From Aeromonas encheleia (GTDB lineage: Bacteria > Pseudomonadota > Gammaproteobacteria > Enterobacterales > Aeromonadaceae): a stretch of DNA of 64,000 nucleotides. Each line of letters opens with the position of its first letter. The first letter of the stretch is position 1. Below the pieces are notes generated by a model. It was not told the origin of the DNA, did no database searches, and saw only the letters and a program-made list of their open reading frames with translations. Location: contig NZ_LR134376.1 in NCBI RefSeq assembly GCF_900637545.1, positions 525,501 through 589,500 on the forward strand. Direction: 5' to 3'. Of the stretch, positions 38,015 to 47,107 are shown piece by piece. The position numbers and the translations under genes were made by a program.

Positions 38015-38191
38015 ATGAAAGGTGTGTTGCTGCGTTGGCTGGCTCGCTACGATGCCTGGTGTCAGGAGTGGGGGCTGGTACCTGAGAACCGGCGCTGCTG
38101 CGCGCCGGTGCGTCATGATGAGCGGGAACCCGAGGCATCGGAGGAAGAGCCCTCGTCGCTCAATCGAAGTTGCGGACCACGGCCCCGCTGA
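38015..38191 (+). CDS. Small conserved protein, DUF5363-like
   Basis: 58 residues. AAGGAG sits 7 bases before the ATG, a strong ribosome site. The product opens [20 protein letters not shown] and continues [15 protein letters not shown], a pattern of WL..YD.WC...GL.PENRR.C.P that I remember from the DUF5363 family. Function unknown. A perfect GATAAGG-C-CCTTATC palindrome (37983-37997) lies just upstream. Its last 32 bp overlap the convergent pilin gene, so the true stop may have drifted: the ASEEEPSSL tail is not conserved as far as I recall. Confidence 0.72.
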   Translation: MKGVLLRWLARYDAWCQEWGLVPENRRCCAPVRHDEREPEASEEEPSSLNRSCGPRPR

Positions 38192-38774
38192 CGCTGTTGT
38201 ACTCAAATCCCAACCCGTCCGGATAGGCGGGGAAGCGGCCGATGGAGTCGCGCAGGGTGTAGCGGCAGTTGTCGTGGCGCAGTTGCCCGTCGGTCTGCGC
38301 ATCGGCCGGGACGAGCTGCGAGATGTAGTCGCTGTCGGCGTCGGTATGCAGCTCATCGGCCGCGGTCTGGTCGGTATCGAGCAGGCCGCCGAACAGGCTC
38401 TCGCAATCGTCCCGGCTGCTGACGGAGATCTGATCGCTGTCACCGCCAGGGAAGATGGTGTCGGGACCCTGGCCGCCCTGATCCTCCTTGGTGCCAACCG
38501 GCCAGCCATGGGAGTTGATGTCGAGATCCTGCTGCCCCATGCCGCTAAAGTTATAGAGTGCCAGCGGCTCTCCCTTCACCTTGACGGCCCAGCCTGCATG
38601 GGCCAGCTGGACGGCGCTGGCAAAGCCGCCGGCGGTCGCGGAGACGCTGCTCTTGAGCGCATCGTCCTGGATGTTGATGAAGCGGGGCATGGCGGTCACC
38701 GCCAGGACGGCCAGCACTATGATGACCAGCACCAGCTCTATCAGGGTAAAGCCGTGGGAAGCGCGTTTTAGCAT
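38160..38774 (-). CDS. Type IV pilin-like protein (MSHA-type)
   Basis: 204 residues. A short prepilin leader is cut at HG-FTLIE, with Glu5 conserved, followed by the hydrophobic helix [20 protein letters not shown], most like MSHA pilins (MshA/MshB). Two cysteines (DDCESLF and HDNCRYT) could form the C-terminal disulfide loop. No pilus assembly genes are nearby, so it is an orphan minor or alternative pilin. Weak ribosome site. Confidence 0.82.
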   Translation of the reverse strand: MLKRASHGFTLIELVLVIIVLAVLAVTAMPRFINIQDDALKSSVSATAGGFASAVQLAHAGWAVKVKGEPLALYNFSGMGQQDLDINSHGWPVGTKEDQGGQGPDTIFPGGDSDQISVSSRDDCESLFGGLLDTDQTAADELHTDADSDYISQLVPADAQTDGQLRHDNCRYTLRDSIGRFPAYPDGLGFEYNSVSGAVVRNFD

Positions 38775-38814
38775 TGAATAGACCCATCAGATACGACAAG
38801 CAGGTAAGAGTGAT

Positions 38815-39600
38815 ATGCAACTGATCGACACCCACTGCCATCTCGACTTTCCGATCTTCGATCCCGATCGGGAGGTGTTGCTGGCCCAGTGGCGTCAGCT
38901 GGGGGTGGGGGAGTATATCATCCCCGCCGTGGGAGAAGAAAACTGGACTCGGGTGATGGCGCTGGCCGACCGCCACCCAGGCATCCGCTATGGTCTTGGC
39001 ATCCATCCCTGGTATGTGGGGGCCCAGACCGAGGGCGTGCTGGCACGGCTGGAGCGTCTGCTGGCGAGCCGGCCCAAGGGGCTGGTGGCCATCGGCGAGT
39101 GCGGGCTGGACTTGCGCAGCCATGTGCCGCAGGAGGGGCAGCTCGAGCTGTTCGAGGCGCAGATCAGGCTGGCCATGAGCTATGAGTTGCCGCTCATAGT
39201 CCACTCGGTGCGGGCCAATGACACCGTCGCCAAGACGTTGCGGCGCTTCAAGCCGGCCAGGGGCGGGGTGATCCACGCCTTCGGCGGCTCGCTGCAGCAG
39301 GCCAACGCCTTCTGGCAGCTGGGTTTCAGACTGGGGATCGGGGGCGTCATCAGCTATGAGCGAGCCAACAAGACCCGGGAGGCGATCCGCGATATGCCGC
39401 TGGAGGCGTTGCTGCTGGAGACGGACTCCCCCGACATGCCACTGCAGGGACAGGAGGGGCCCAATACCCCCGCCAGCCTGCCGCTGATTGCGCAACTCCT
39501 GGCCGAGCTGCGAGGAGAGTCGTTAGAGGATGTTATTTCGGTGTTACATGAATCCGCTTTGCAGACATTCCCATTCACCCCGAACGAATTTAACGCTTAG
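38815..39600 (+). CDS. TatD-family metal-dependent hydrolase (YjjV-like)
   Basis: 261 residues. Metal ligands are in IDTHCHLDFP (start), the Glu in AIGECGLDL, His in LIVHSVRAND and the Asp in LLETDSPDMP. The family are 3'-5' DNases or deacylases. YjjV also sits close to the deo operon in E. coli. Divergent from the pilin gene with 40 bp between. Confidence 0.9.
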   Translation: MQLIDTHCHLDFPIFDPDREVLLAQWRQLGVGEYIIPAVGEENWTRVMALADRHPGIRYGLGIHPWYVGAQTEGVLARLERLLASRPKGLVAIGECGLDLRSHVPQEGQLELFEAQIRLAMSYELPLIVHSVRANDTVAKTLRRFKPARGGVIHAFGGSLQQANAFWQLGFRLGIGGVISYERANKTREAIRDMPLEALLLETDSPDMPLQGQEGPNTPASLPLIAQLLAELRGESLEDVISVLHESALQTFPFTPNEFNA

Positions 39601-39680
39601 TTAACTATTGATATCGCTGTGATAAAAAATAGGGCGCATAAAAATCGTTTGCGGTCTAATTAAACGACGTCTAACGCGTT

Positions 39681-39736
39681 TCACACTTATAAAATGTGAC
39701 CAGCATTCTACTTTGTCGCACCGTAATTAGTATAAT
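39681..39736 (+). promoter_or_regulatory. nupC promoter with CRP-like half-site and dyad
   Basis: TATAAT lies at 39731-39736. AAATGTGA (39692-39699), a perfect CRP left arm, is followed by a weak right arm, centred about 41 bp before the predicted start, the class II position. TCACA at 39681 and TGTGA at 39695 also form an outward dyad that could be another regulator's site, for instance CytR. Confidence 0.45.
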
Positions 39737-39813
39737 GCGCACCCTTGATTAACGGCTTTAAGATACAAAACGTTAACAAGCTGGAAGGTGCTACTAAAGA
39801 GGAAGTGTTAATA

Positions 39814-41088
39814 ATGAATCTAATAATGGGTCTGGTAGGGATGGCGACGCTCATCCTTATCGCGGTGCTGTTTTCCAGCAATCGCAAGGCAATCAAAATC
39901 CGCACCGTGGGTGGTGCCTTTGCAATTCAAGCCGGTCTGGGTGCATTCGTGCTGTACGTCCCAGTGGGCCGGGACATTCTGGTAGGTGTATCCGATGCCG
40001 TTTCCAGCGTCATCGGCTATGGCCAAAACGGTATCGAATTCCTGTTCGGTGGTCTGGTCAGCAACAAGATGTTTGAAGTGTTCGGCGGCGGCGGCTTTAT
40101 CTTTGCCTTCCGCGTCCTGCCCGTCATCATCTTCTTCTCTTCCCTGATCGCGGTTCTTTATTACCTCGGCATCATGCAGTGGGTGATCAAGCTGCTGGGT
40201 GGTGGCCTGCAAAAGGTACTGGGCACTTCCCGTACCGAATCCCTGTCTGCGACTGCCAACATCTTCGTCGGTCAGACTGAAGCCCCGCTGGTGGTGCGTC
40301 CCTTCATCTCCAAGATGACAGATTCCGAGCTGTTCGCCGTCATGTGTGGTGGTCTGGCCTCCGTTGCCGGCTCCGTGCTGGCCGGTTATGCCTCCATGGG
40401 CGTCAAGATGGAATACCTGATCGCCGCCTCCTTCATGGCTGCCCCGGGTGGTCTGCTGTTCGCCAAGCTGCTGGTTCCGGAAACCGAGACCCCCAGCTAT
40501 GACGAGAACTCCGCCGACGGCGATCTGGACGACAAGCCTGCCAACGTGATCGACGCCGCCGCCGCCGGTGCCTCCGCCGGTCTGCAACTGGCCCTGAACG
40601 TGGGTGCCATGCTGCTGGCGTTCATCGGCCTCATCGCCATGATCAACGGCATCTTCGCCGGTGTGGGTGGCTGGTTCGGTTACCCGCAACTGTCTCTGGA
40701 ACTGCTGCTGGGCTGGTTGTTCTCCCCGCTGGCCTTCCTCATCGGTGTGCCTTGGAGCGAAGCCGTGGTGGCCGGTTCCTTCATCGGTCAGAAGCTGGTG
40801 GTGAACGAGTTCGTGGCTTACCTGAACTTCGCCCCCTACCTGAAAGATGAAGTGCTGATCAACGGCGTGGCCATGTCCGCCCACACCAAGGCCATCATCT
40901 CCTTCGCCCTGTGCGGCTTCGCCAACCTGTCCTCCGTTGCCATCCTGCTGGGTGGTCTGGGCTCCATGGCACCGAACCGTCGCGGCACCATAGCGCGCTT
41001 CGGTCTGAAGGCCGTACTGGCCGGCTCTCTGTCCAACCTGATGTCTGCCACCATCGCAGGCTTCTTCCTGGCACTGACAGCCATGTAA
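39814..41088 (+). CDS. nupC: Concentrative nucleoside transporter, NupC family
   Basis: 424 residues, about 8 to 10 membrane spans. Family motifs [13 protein letters not shown] and the block [13 protein letters not shown] are exact CNT signatures. It imports nucleosides with H+ or Na+. The start [29 protein letters not shown] fits the family; GAGGAAG lies before the ATG at 39814, and the frame upstream lacks support. It supplies substrates to the deo enzymes encoded next. Confidence 0.93.
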   Translation: MNLIMGLVGMATLILIAVLFSSNRKAIKIRTVGGAFAIQAGLGAFVLYVPVGRDILVGVSDAVSSVIGYGQNGIEFLFGGLVSNKMFEVFGGGGFIFAFRVLPVIIFFSSLIAVLYYLGIMQWVIKLLGGGLQKVLGTSRTESLSATANIFVGQTEAPLVVRPFISKMTDSELFAVMCGGLASVAGSVLAGYASMGVKMEYLIAASFMAAPGGLLFAKLLVPETETPSYDENSADGDLDDKPANVIDAAAAGASAGLQLALNVGAMLLAFIGLIAMINGIFAGVGGWFGYPQLSLELLLGWLFSPLAFLIGVPWSEAVVAGSFIGQKLVVNEFVAYLNFAPYLKDEVLINGVAMSAHTKAIISFALCGFANLSSVAILLGGLGSMAPNRRGTIARFGLKAVLAGSLSNLMSATIAGFFLALTAM

Positions 41089-41112
41089 TATTTGCCTGAC
41101 ACTCAGGTAAAG

Positions 41113-41149
41113 ACGAACGCCACAGCGAAAAGCTGTGGCGTTCGCGTTT
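41113..41149 (+). terminator. Terminator of nupC
   Basis: Thirteen-bp arms CGAACGCCACAGC and GCTGTGGCGTTCG around GAAAA, then CGTTT. Confidence 0.85.
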
Positions 41150-41212
41150 GGAGCGGTGACAACCGTTTTCCTTTCTAAACTAATAATAAAATTGAGTCGA
41201 ATCGGAGGTTAT

Positions 41213-41383
41213 ATGAATGAAGTGCTACTGGCGATTGCAGCCGGCTTTATCGTTGGCTTGTTGTTTTCTTTCCTCAAATTGCCGATCCCGGCACCTCCCG
41301 TCTTGTCCGGGGTGATGGGGATCGTCGGGGTCTATCTGGGGGGGATTGCCTACTCCTGGATCCTGACCCGTTTCTTCTCTTAA
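41213..41383 (+). CDS. XapX-like small membrane protein (DUF1427)
   Basis: 56 residues with two membrane helices. The motif GFIVGLLFSFLKLPIPAPP and the downstream GIVGVYLGG are the XapX hallmark. Function unknown; the family is named after a small gene at the xanthosine (xap) locus, so its place between nupC and deoC fits a nucleoside link. GGAGG lies 5 bases before the ATG. Confidence 0.82.
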   Translation: MNEVLLAIAAGFIVGLLFSFLKLPIPAPPVLSGVMGIVGVYLGGIAYSWILTRFFS

Positions 41384-41772
41384 GCGCTTTCCAGTGCCGG
41401 ATTTGTCAGATGTGAGGTACCTCTGAAATTGGCAAATCCGGCTTGCAAACACGGGGTATCTCGGCTGAAATAGGCGATGCCAGCAGGGTGCTGGCATAGA
41501 CTAATACCCGGACAAGCCGGGTGTTGGCGGTCAAATGGAATTGATTGGGAAGTTGGGTCAGCAGTTGTCGGCCTTTCTCAAGTCTTCATGGAACCAAGTC
41601 CGCACTTTTGTAAGAAAGTGACAGGGCTCTTGCCTTATTTGCAGCCGTATTGCCTGTGCATTTGCGCTGTAATTCCATCTCCCGTTTACCCGGGCCATCT
41701 TGCCGATCTCATCTCGAACGGCGAGTGCCAGACTCGGGTATTCAGGACTTATCGAGACTTTGGAGACATAGC
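41384..41772 (+). promoter_or_regulatory. deo operon leader with three consecutive hairpins
   Basis: In 389 bp without a gene there are three inverted repeats: GCCGGATTTG (41397) with CAAATCCGGC (41433), the loop holding a TGTGA-GGTACC-TCTGA near-CRP motif; TGCCAGC with GCTGGCA (about 41475-41495); and ACCCGG with CCGGGT (about 41506-41522). The rest, up to the deoC ribosome site, shows nothing I recognise. The deo promoter and its operators should be here. Confidence 0.55.
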
Positions 41773-42546
41773 ATGACTGATCTGAAACTGGCCGCCCAAC
41801 GCGCCCTGAACCTGATGGACCTGACCACCCTGAACGATGACGACACCGATCAGAAGGTGATCGATCTGTGCCGCAAGGCCAAGTCCCCGGCTGGCCTGAC
41901 CGCCGCCGTCTGCATCTATCCCCGTTTCATCCCCATCGCGCGCAAGACCCTGCGTGAGATCGGCGCCGCCGATGTGCGCATCGCGACCGTGACCAACTTC
42001 CCCCATGGCAACGACGACATCGAGATCGCCGTGGCCGAGACCCGTGCCGCCGTCGCCTATGGTGCCGACGAGGTGGATGTGGTGTTCCCCTACCGTGCCT
42101 TCATGGCGGGCAATGAACAGGTCGGCTTCGATCTGGTCAAAGCTTGTAAGGAAGCCTGCGGCGCTGACGTACTGCTGAAGGTGATCATCGAGACCGGCGA
42201 GCTGAAGGATGCCGCGCTGATCCGTCGCGCCTCCGAGATCTGCATCGATGCCGGTGCCGACTTCATCAAGACCTCCACCGGCAAGGTGCCGGTCAATGCG
42301 ACCCCGGAAGCGGCGCGCATCATGATGGAAGTGATCAAGGCCAAGAACCCGAAAGTCGGCTTCAAGCCGGCGGGTGGCGTGAAGGATGCGGCCGTAGCCG
42401 GTCAGTACCTCGCCATGGCCGAAGAGATCCTGGGCAAAGACTGGGTTTCCCCACGCACCTTCCGCTTCGGCGCTTCCAGCCTGCTGGCCAGCCTGCTGGC
42501 GACCCTGGGCCACGGCGACAAGCCGGCCAATACCAGCGGTTACTAA
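41773..42546 (+). CDS. deoC: Deoxyribose-phosphate aldolase
   Basis: 257 residues. Splits 2-deoxyribose 5-phosphate to glyceraldehyde 3-phosphate and acetaldehyde. The Schiff-base lysine is in [21 protein letters not shown] carries the second active-site lysine. GGAG lies 8 bases before the ATG at 41773, where [18 protein letters not shown] begins. First enzyme gene of deoCABD. Confidence 0.95.
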   Translation: MTDLKLAAQRALNLMDLTTLNDDDTDQKVIDLCRKAKSPAGLTAAVCIYPRFIPIARKTLREIGAADVRIATVTNFPHGNDDIEIAVAETRAAVAYGADEVDVVFPYRAFMAGNEQVGFDLVKACKEACGADVLLKVIIETGELKDAALIRRASEICIDAGADFIKTSTGKVPVNATPEAARIMMEVIKAKNPKVGFKPAGGVKDAAVAGQYLAMAEEILGKDWVSPRTFRFGASSLLASLLATLGHGDKPANTSGY

Positions 42547-42631
42547 GCGGTGTCAGGGGGCGGCGAGCCGTCCCCTTTCGAGGAATCCTGTTCGGCCTGT
42601 ATGCGTGCATGACGCGCGGAGGGAATGAAAG

Positions 42632-43963
42632 ATGTTTTTGCCTCAAGAAATTATTCGCAAGAAGCGCAACGGTGAAGCGCTCAGTACCCAAGAGATTCAA
42701 TTCTTCGTCCAGGGCATTACCAACAACAGCATCGGTGAAGGCCAGATCGCGGCACTCGCCATGGCGGTCTACTTCAAAGACATGACCATGGATGAGCGGG
42801 TGGCATTGACCTGTGCCATGCGCGACTCTGGCATGGTGCTGAACTGGGACCACCTCAACCTGGGTGGCCCCATCGTCGACAAGCACTCCACCGGTGGGGT
42901 AGGTGATGTCGTCTCCCTGATGCTCGGCCCCATGGTCGCCGCCTGCGGTGGCTTCGTGCCGATGATCTCCGGTCGTGGCCTGGGTCACACCGGCGGCACC
43001 CTGGACAAGCTGGACGCCATCCCCGGCTACCAGACCTCGGTCGACAACGATCGCTTCCTGAAAGTGGTGAAAGAAGCCGGCGTGGCCATCATCGGTCAGA
43101 CCGGCGATCTGGCCCCGGCCGACAAGCGCATCTATGCGGTGCGTGATATCACCGCCACCGTCGAATCCATCGCCATGATCACCGGCTCCATCCTCTCCAA
43201 GAAGCTCGCCTCCGGGCTGGAAGCGCTGGTGATGGACGTCAAGGTGGGCTCCGGCGCCTTTATGCCGACGTTTGAAGCATCTGAGGAACTGGCGAAAAGC
43301 ATAGTGGCGGTGGCCAACGGTGCCGGCTGCCGTACCTCGGCGCTCCTGACCGACATGAACCAGGTGCTGGCCTCCAGCGCAGGCAATGGGGTGGAAGTTC
43401 GTGAGGCGGTGCGCTACCTGACCGGTGAGTATCGCAACCCGCGCATCCACGAAGTGACCATGGCGCTCTGTGCCGAGATGCTGATCTCCGCCAACCTGGC
43501 GAGCGATGAACAGGACGCCCGTGCCAAGTTGCAGGCGGTGCTGGACAACGGCAAGGCCGCCGAGATCTTCGGTCGCATGGTCACCGGCCTCGGTGGCCCG
43601 GCGGACTTCATGGAGCGTTACGACAGCTACCTGCCCAAGGCCGGCATAGTGCGCCCCGTGTATGCGGCGCAGACCGGTTTCGTGACCGCCATGGATACCC
43701 GCGAACTGGGCCTGGCCGTGGTCGCCATGGGCGGTGGTCGCCGCGCCGCCGGGGACAAACTCGATTATGCGGTCGGTCTGACCGACTTTATCCGCCTGGG
43801 GCAGAGCGTCGAGGCTGACAAGCCGCTCGCGCTGATCCACGCTCAGACAGAAGCTCAATTTGCCGAGGCCGCCCGCATGGTGCAGGCAGCCGTCAAGATC
43901 GGTGACACCCGACCAGAGGCACTGCCCGAGGTTTACCGTCGCATCGGTCTGGCCGATTTGTAA
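42632..43963 (+). CDS. deoA: Thymidine phosphorylase
   Basis: 443 residues (E. coli 440). Phosphorolysis of thymidine to thymine and deoxyribose 1-phosphate. Signature [15 protein letters not shown] and [20 protein letters not shown] are intact. GGAGGG upstream of the ATG. 85 bp after deoC in the same operon. Confidence 0.95.
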   Translation: MFLPQEIIRKKRNGEALSTQEIQFFVQGITNNSIGEGQIAALAMAVYFKDMTMDERVALTCAMRDSGMVLNWDHLNLGGPIVDKHSTGGVGDVVSLMLGPMVAACGGFVPMISGRGLGHTGGTLDKLDAIPGYQTSVDNDRFLKVVKEAGVAIIGQTGDLAPADKRIYAVRDITATVESIAMITGSILSKKLASGLEALVMDVKVGSGAFMPTFEASEELAKSIVAVANGAGCRTSALLTDMNQVLASSAGNGVEVREAVRYLTGEYRNPRIHEVTMALCAEMLISANLASDEQDARAKLQAVLDNGKAAEIFGRMVTGLGGPADFMERYDSYLPKAGIVRPVYAAQTGFVTAMDTRELGLAVVAMGGGRRAAGDKLDYAVGLTDFIRLGQSVEADKPLALIHAQTEAQFAEAARMVQAAVKIGDTRPEALPEVYRRIGLADL

Positions 43964-43977
43964 CAAGGGGAAGACCC

Positions 43978-45186
43978 ATGAAACGTACCTTTATTCTGAT
44001 GATGGACTCCTTCGGTATTGGCGCCGCCGCCGATGCCGAGAAGTTCGGAGATGTGGGCGCCAACACCCTTGGCCATATCGCCAAGGCCTGCGCCGCCGGT
44101 GAGATCGAAGGCCGTGGCGCCCTCCATCTGCCGAACCTCAACAAGCTGGGTCTGGGCCACGCAGGGGAGCAGGCTTCCGGCTACTTCCCGGCCGGCTTGC
44201 AGAAAGATATCGAGGTGGTCGGTGCTTACGGCTTCGCCCAGGAGCTCTCCTCCGGCAAGGACACTCCGTCCGGCCACTGGGAGATCGCCGGCGTGCCCGT
44301 GCTGTTCGAGTGGGGTTACTTCCACGATCACCACAATAGCTTCCCGCAGGAGCTGTTGGACGCCATCGTCGAGAAGGCGGGCCTGCCGGGCTACCTGGGC
44401 AACTGCCACGCCTCCGGCACCCAGGTGCTGGACGATCTGGGCGAGGAGCACATGCGCACCGGCAAGCCGATCCTCTACACCTCTGCCGACTCCGTGTTCC
44501 AGATCGCCTGCCACGAAGAGACCTATGGCCTCGAGAAGCTGTACGAGCTGTGCCACATAGTGCGTGAGCTGCTGGAGCCCTACAACATCGGCCGCGTCAT
44601 CGCCCGTCCGTTCGTGGGCAGCGGCAAGGGCAACTTCAAGCGCACCGGCAACCGTCACGACTACTCGGTACTGCCGCCGGCGCCGACCGTGCTGGACTAC
44701 ATGAAAGAGGCGGGTGGCCAGGTGGTCTCCATCGGCAAGATCGCCGACATCTATGCCAACCAGGGCATCACCAAGCAGGTGAAAGGCACCGGCCTGACCG
44801 AGCTGTGGGACAGAACCTTGGAAGAGGTGAAGGCGGCCGGTGACAACACCATCGTCTTCACCAACTTCGTCGACTTCGACTCCTCCTACGGCCACCGTCG
44901 TGACGTCAAGGGCTACGCCGATGCACTGGAGTATTTCGACTCCCGTCTGCCGGAGCTGTTCGAGATACTGCAGGATGGCGACGTTGTGGTGCTGACCGCC
45001 GACCACGGCTGCGACCCGACCTGGAACGGTACCGATCACACCCGTGAGTACATTCCGGTGCTGTTCTACGGCAAGCCGGTCAAGGCGGGCAGTGTCGGTC
45101 GTCGCGAGACCTTTGCCGACATCGGTCAGAGCATCGCGGCCTACCACGGTCTGCCCAAGTTGCAGTACGGCACCAGCTTCCTGTGA
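43978..45186 (+). CDS. deoB: Phosphopentomutase
   Basis: 402 residues. Interconverts (deoxy)ribose 1- and 5-phosphates. Alkaline-phosphatase superfamily metal sites in [12 protein letters not shown] and [10 protein letters not shown]; the activating threonine is in [10 protein letters not shown]. 14 bp after deoA. The gene's last codons recur as a decayed copy 70 bp downstream. Confidence 0.95.
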   Translation: MKRTFILMMDSFGIGAAADAEKFGDVGANTLGHIAKACAAGEIEGRGALHLPNLNKLGLGHAGEQASGYFPAGLQKDIEVVGAYGFAQELSSGKDTPSGHWEIAGVPVLFEWGYFHDHHNSFPQELLDAIVEKAGLPGYLGNCHASGTQVLDDLGEEHMRTGKPILYTSADSVFQIACHEETYGLEKLYELCHIVRELLEPYNIGRVIARPFVGSGKGNFKRTGNRHDYSVLPPAPTVLDYMKEAGGQVVSIGKIADIYANQGITKQVKGTGLTELWDRTLEEVKAAGDNTIVFTNFVDFDSSYGHRRDVKGYADALEYFDSRLPELFEILQDGDVVVLTADHGCDPTWNGTDHTREYIPVLFYGKPVKAGSVGRRETFADIGQSIAAYHGLPKLQYGTSFL

Positions 45187-45199
45187 TGCCGATCCTGGG

Positions 45200-45257
45200 C
45201 AGCGCATCGTGGATACAGGGCCTGCCCAGGTTGCACAGCGGTACTCGCTTCTTGTAA
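45200..45257 (+). pseudogene. Decayed duplicate of the 3' end of deoB
   Basis: Reading 45219-45257 in one frame gives GLPRLHSGTRFL and a stop, matching the real DeoB end [12 protein letters not shown] and its stop (45148-45186). About 29 of 39 bases agree over this stretch, at an offset of 70 bp, and weaker similarity extends upstream with indels. It is a relic, not a gene. Confidence 0.7.
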
Positions 45258-45265
45258 TTTACCCG

Positions 45266-45285
45266 CCCGTCGCCAAGGCGACGGG
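45266..45285 (+). repeat. Hairpin between deoB and deoD
   Basis: Perfect 9-bp arms CCCGTCGCC and GGCGACGGG with a two-base loop and no T tail. It may set the relative amounts of deoB and deoD mRNA. Confidence 0.55.
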
Positions 45286-45335
45286 CAACCCAATAAAGAC
45301 AATAAAACTCAACCTAGTGTGAAGGAATTAAGAGA

Positions 45336-46049
45336 ATGGCAACTCCTCATATCAATGCAAAAGATGGCGCCTTTGCTGACACAGTGCTGATGCCGGGCGA
45401 CCCCCTGCGTGCCAAGTACATCGCCGAAACCTTCCTGGAGAACGTCGAGCAGGTGTGTGACGTGCGCAGCATGCTCGGCTTCACCGGCACCTATAAGGGC
45501 CGTCGCATCTCCGTCATGGGCCACGGCATGGGCATCCCGTCCTGCTCCATCTACGCCAAAGAGCTGATCACCGACTACGGTGTGAAGACCCTGATCCGCG
45601 TGGGCTCCTGCGGTGCCGTGCGTGAAGACGTGAAACTGCGTGACGTGGTGATCGGCATGGGTGCCTGCACCGATTCCAAGGTCAACCGTCTGCGCTTCAA
45701 GGATCACGACTTCGCCGCCATCGCCGACTTCGACCTGGTTGCCAATGCCGTGCAAGCCGCCAAGAACAAGGGCGTCGCCGTGCGAGTGGGCAACATCTTC
45801 TCCGCCGACCTGTTCTACACCCCGGATCCCTCCATGTTCGACGTCATGGAAAAATACGGCATCCTGGGTGTCGAGATGGAAGCCGCCGGCATCTACGGCG
45901 TGGCCGCAGAGTACGGTGCCAAGGCGCTGACCATCTGCACCGTCTCCGACCATATCCGTACCGGTGAGCAGACTACCTCCGAAGAGCGTCAGCTGACCTT
46001 CAACGACATGATCGAAATCGCATTGGACTCCGTGCTGCTGGGTGACTGA
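45336..46049 (+). CDS. deoD: Purine nucleoside phosphorylase DeoD
   Basis: 237 residues, the hexameric bacterial type. Cleaves purine (deoxy)nucleosides with phosphate. Starts [26 protein letters not shown]; the phosphate/ribose site region RVGSCGAV and the purine site [10 protein letters not shown] are present. AAGGA 11 bases upstream of the ATG. Last gene of the deo operon. Confidence 0.96.
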   Translation: MATPHINAKDGAFADTVLMPGDPLRAKYIAETFLENVEQVCDVRSMLGFTGTYKGRRISVMGHGMGIPSCSIYAKELITDYGVKTLIRVGSCGAVREDVKLRDVVIGMGACTDSKVNRLRFKDHDFAAIADFDLVANAVQAAKNKGVAVRVGNIFSADLFYTPDPSMFDVMEKYGILGVEMEAAGIYGVAAEYGAKALTICTVSDHIRTGEQTTSEERQLTFNDMIEIALDSVLLGD

Positions 46050-46071
46050 TCCCGCAGCTTCGGCTCCAGAC

Positions 46072-46103
46072 AAAACGGCGACCTCGGGTCGCCGTTTTTT
46101 TAT
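46072..46103 (+). terminator. Terminator of the deo operon
   Basis: AAACGGCGACC and GGGTCGCCGTTT arms with a two-base loop, then a run of T. Confidence 0.9.
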
Positions 46104-46367
46104 GGCCGATGGTCGGCCGTTTCCCCGGTTTTTGTCCCCGGCGGGGGCGTTGGCGAGACGATGATCATGTCGAACGACGATGGGAAGAGGAGCGCCAGAT
46201 CGCCACCTATGCTCTCACCTAACCCCATATAGAGGTTCAGGTTATGAAAAGAGTGAATCTCCTCATTAAGGCAATACTTTCCCTCGTGCTGGCCGTGCCG
46301 ATGGCCTGGCAGGAGCTGTTGGCGGCGGATGGCAGGAGGGCGCCGCAACAAACAGCATCACAACCTA

Positions 46368-46912
46368 GGGGTTGTCGTCATAAGATGGCAGCCCATAACG
46401 GTGCGCAACTAAGCGGCACAATTGCCACAAATGAGGCCGCGTTCTTCGCATACCTCGTGGCAATGCCTTGCCATTGCTTCAGGCGCAGAAAGACCTTTTC
46501 CACTCGATGCCTTGCCTTATAAATCTCCCTGTCGTGCTCCCGCTGTTCCTTACGATTACGCTTGGACGGGATCACCACCACCATTCTCCGAGACGCTGCC
46601 TGCGCTATCAGGGCATTGGTGTCATCACCACGGTCAGCCAGTAAATACGCGGCTTTCAGACCCTCAATCAAGGCCGACGCCTGGGTACAATCTACTGTCG
46701 TTCCAGAGGTGACGATGCATCTTGGCATTCCATGCGCATCCACTGCCAAATGGATCTTGCTGTTCAGCCCCCTTTTTGCCCAGCCAAGCAGAGTCCATGC
46801 ATGGTCGGAGATATAGTGGCGGCGATGAGCAGGAATAGTCATCTGATAGTTGGATGCAGCTGTTAAGAGGGTGGGGTTGTACGCAATTCAACCAGCTAAT
46901 GACGACAGCCCC
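46368..46912 (-). mobile_element. Internally deleted IS5-family (IS427-like) insertion sequence
   Basis: 545 bp. Terminal inverted repeats GGGGTTGTCGTCATAAG (left) and, read inward from the right, GGGGCTGTCGTCATTAG, flanked on both sides by TA, the usual target duplication of this group. Family members are some 300 bp longer; the missing part is the middle of the transposase. No longer autonomous. Confidence 0.85.
46378..46842 (-). pseudogene. IS5-family transposase with internal deletion
   Basis: 154 codons remain open. The N-terminus (HRRHYISDHAWTLL) jumps straight to KRGLNSKIHLAVDAHGMP, losing about 100 residues that include the first catalytic aspartate region. The second part keeps LLADRGDDTNALI and the C-terminal HRVEKVFLRLKQWQGIATRYAKN. 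Inactive by itself. Confidence 0.82.
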
Positions 46913-47107
46913 TAAGGTGTTCAGGCGCAGCTTGAGACAGAAGCAAATGAATTTTTCACGCCTTTTCAGCCGGTTTTGGGTGTGATCTCGATTAGTGGTT
47001 TATGTTTTCGGTATGAGACGCCCGCATTGAATGCAATGAGATAAAACATTTGTGGAAATCATCAGGCAAGAGGTGCATCAGCCACTCCAGCAAAAGGAAG
47101 CAAGATC

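Larger units (their letters stand above)
46244..46985 (+). pseudogene. Small secreted-protein gene interrupted by an IS remnant
   Basis: AGAGG precedes an ATG at 46244. The product opens with a good signal peptide (MKRVNLLIKAILSLVLAVPM). At 46367 the reading enters an inserted element. Joining the flanks at one copy of the TA target restores a frame of about 64 codons that ends at TGA 46983-46985. I recognise no family; the gene may have been longer before it decayed. Confidence 0.6.

Noticed and set aside
45266..45285. Terminator inside the deo operon
   Set aside because: The hairpin has no T tail and the operon continues into deoD, so I list it as a hairpin only.
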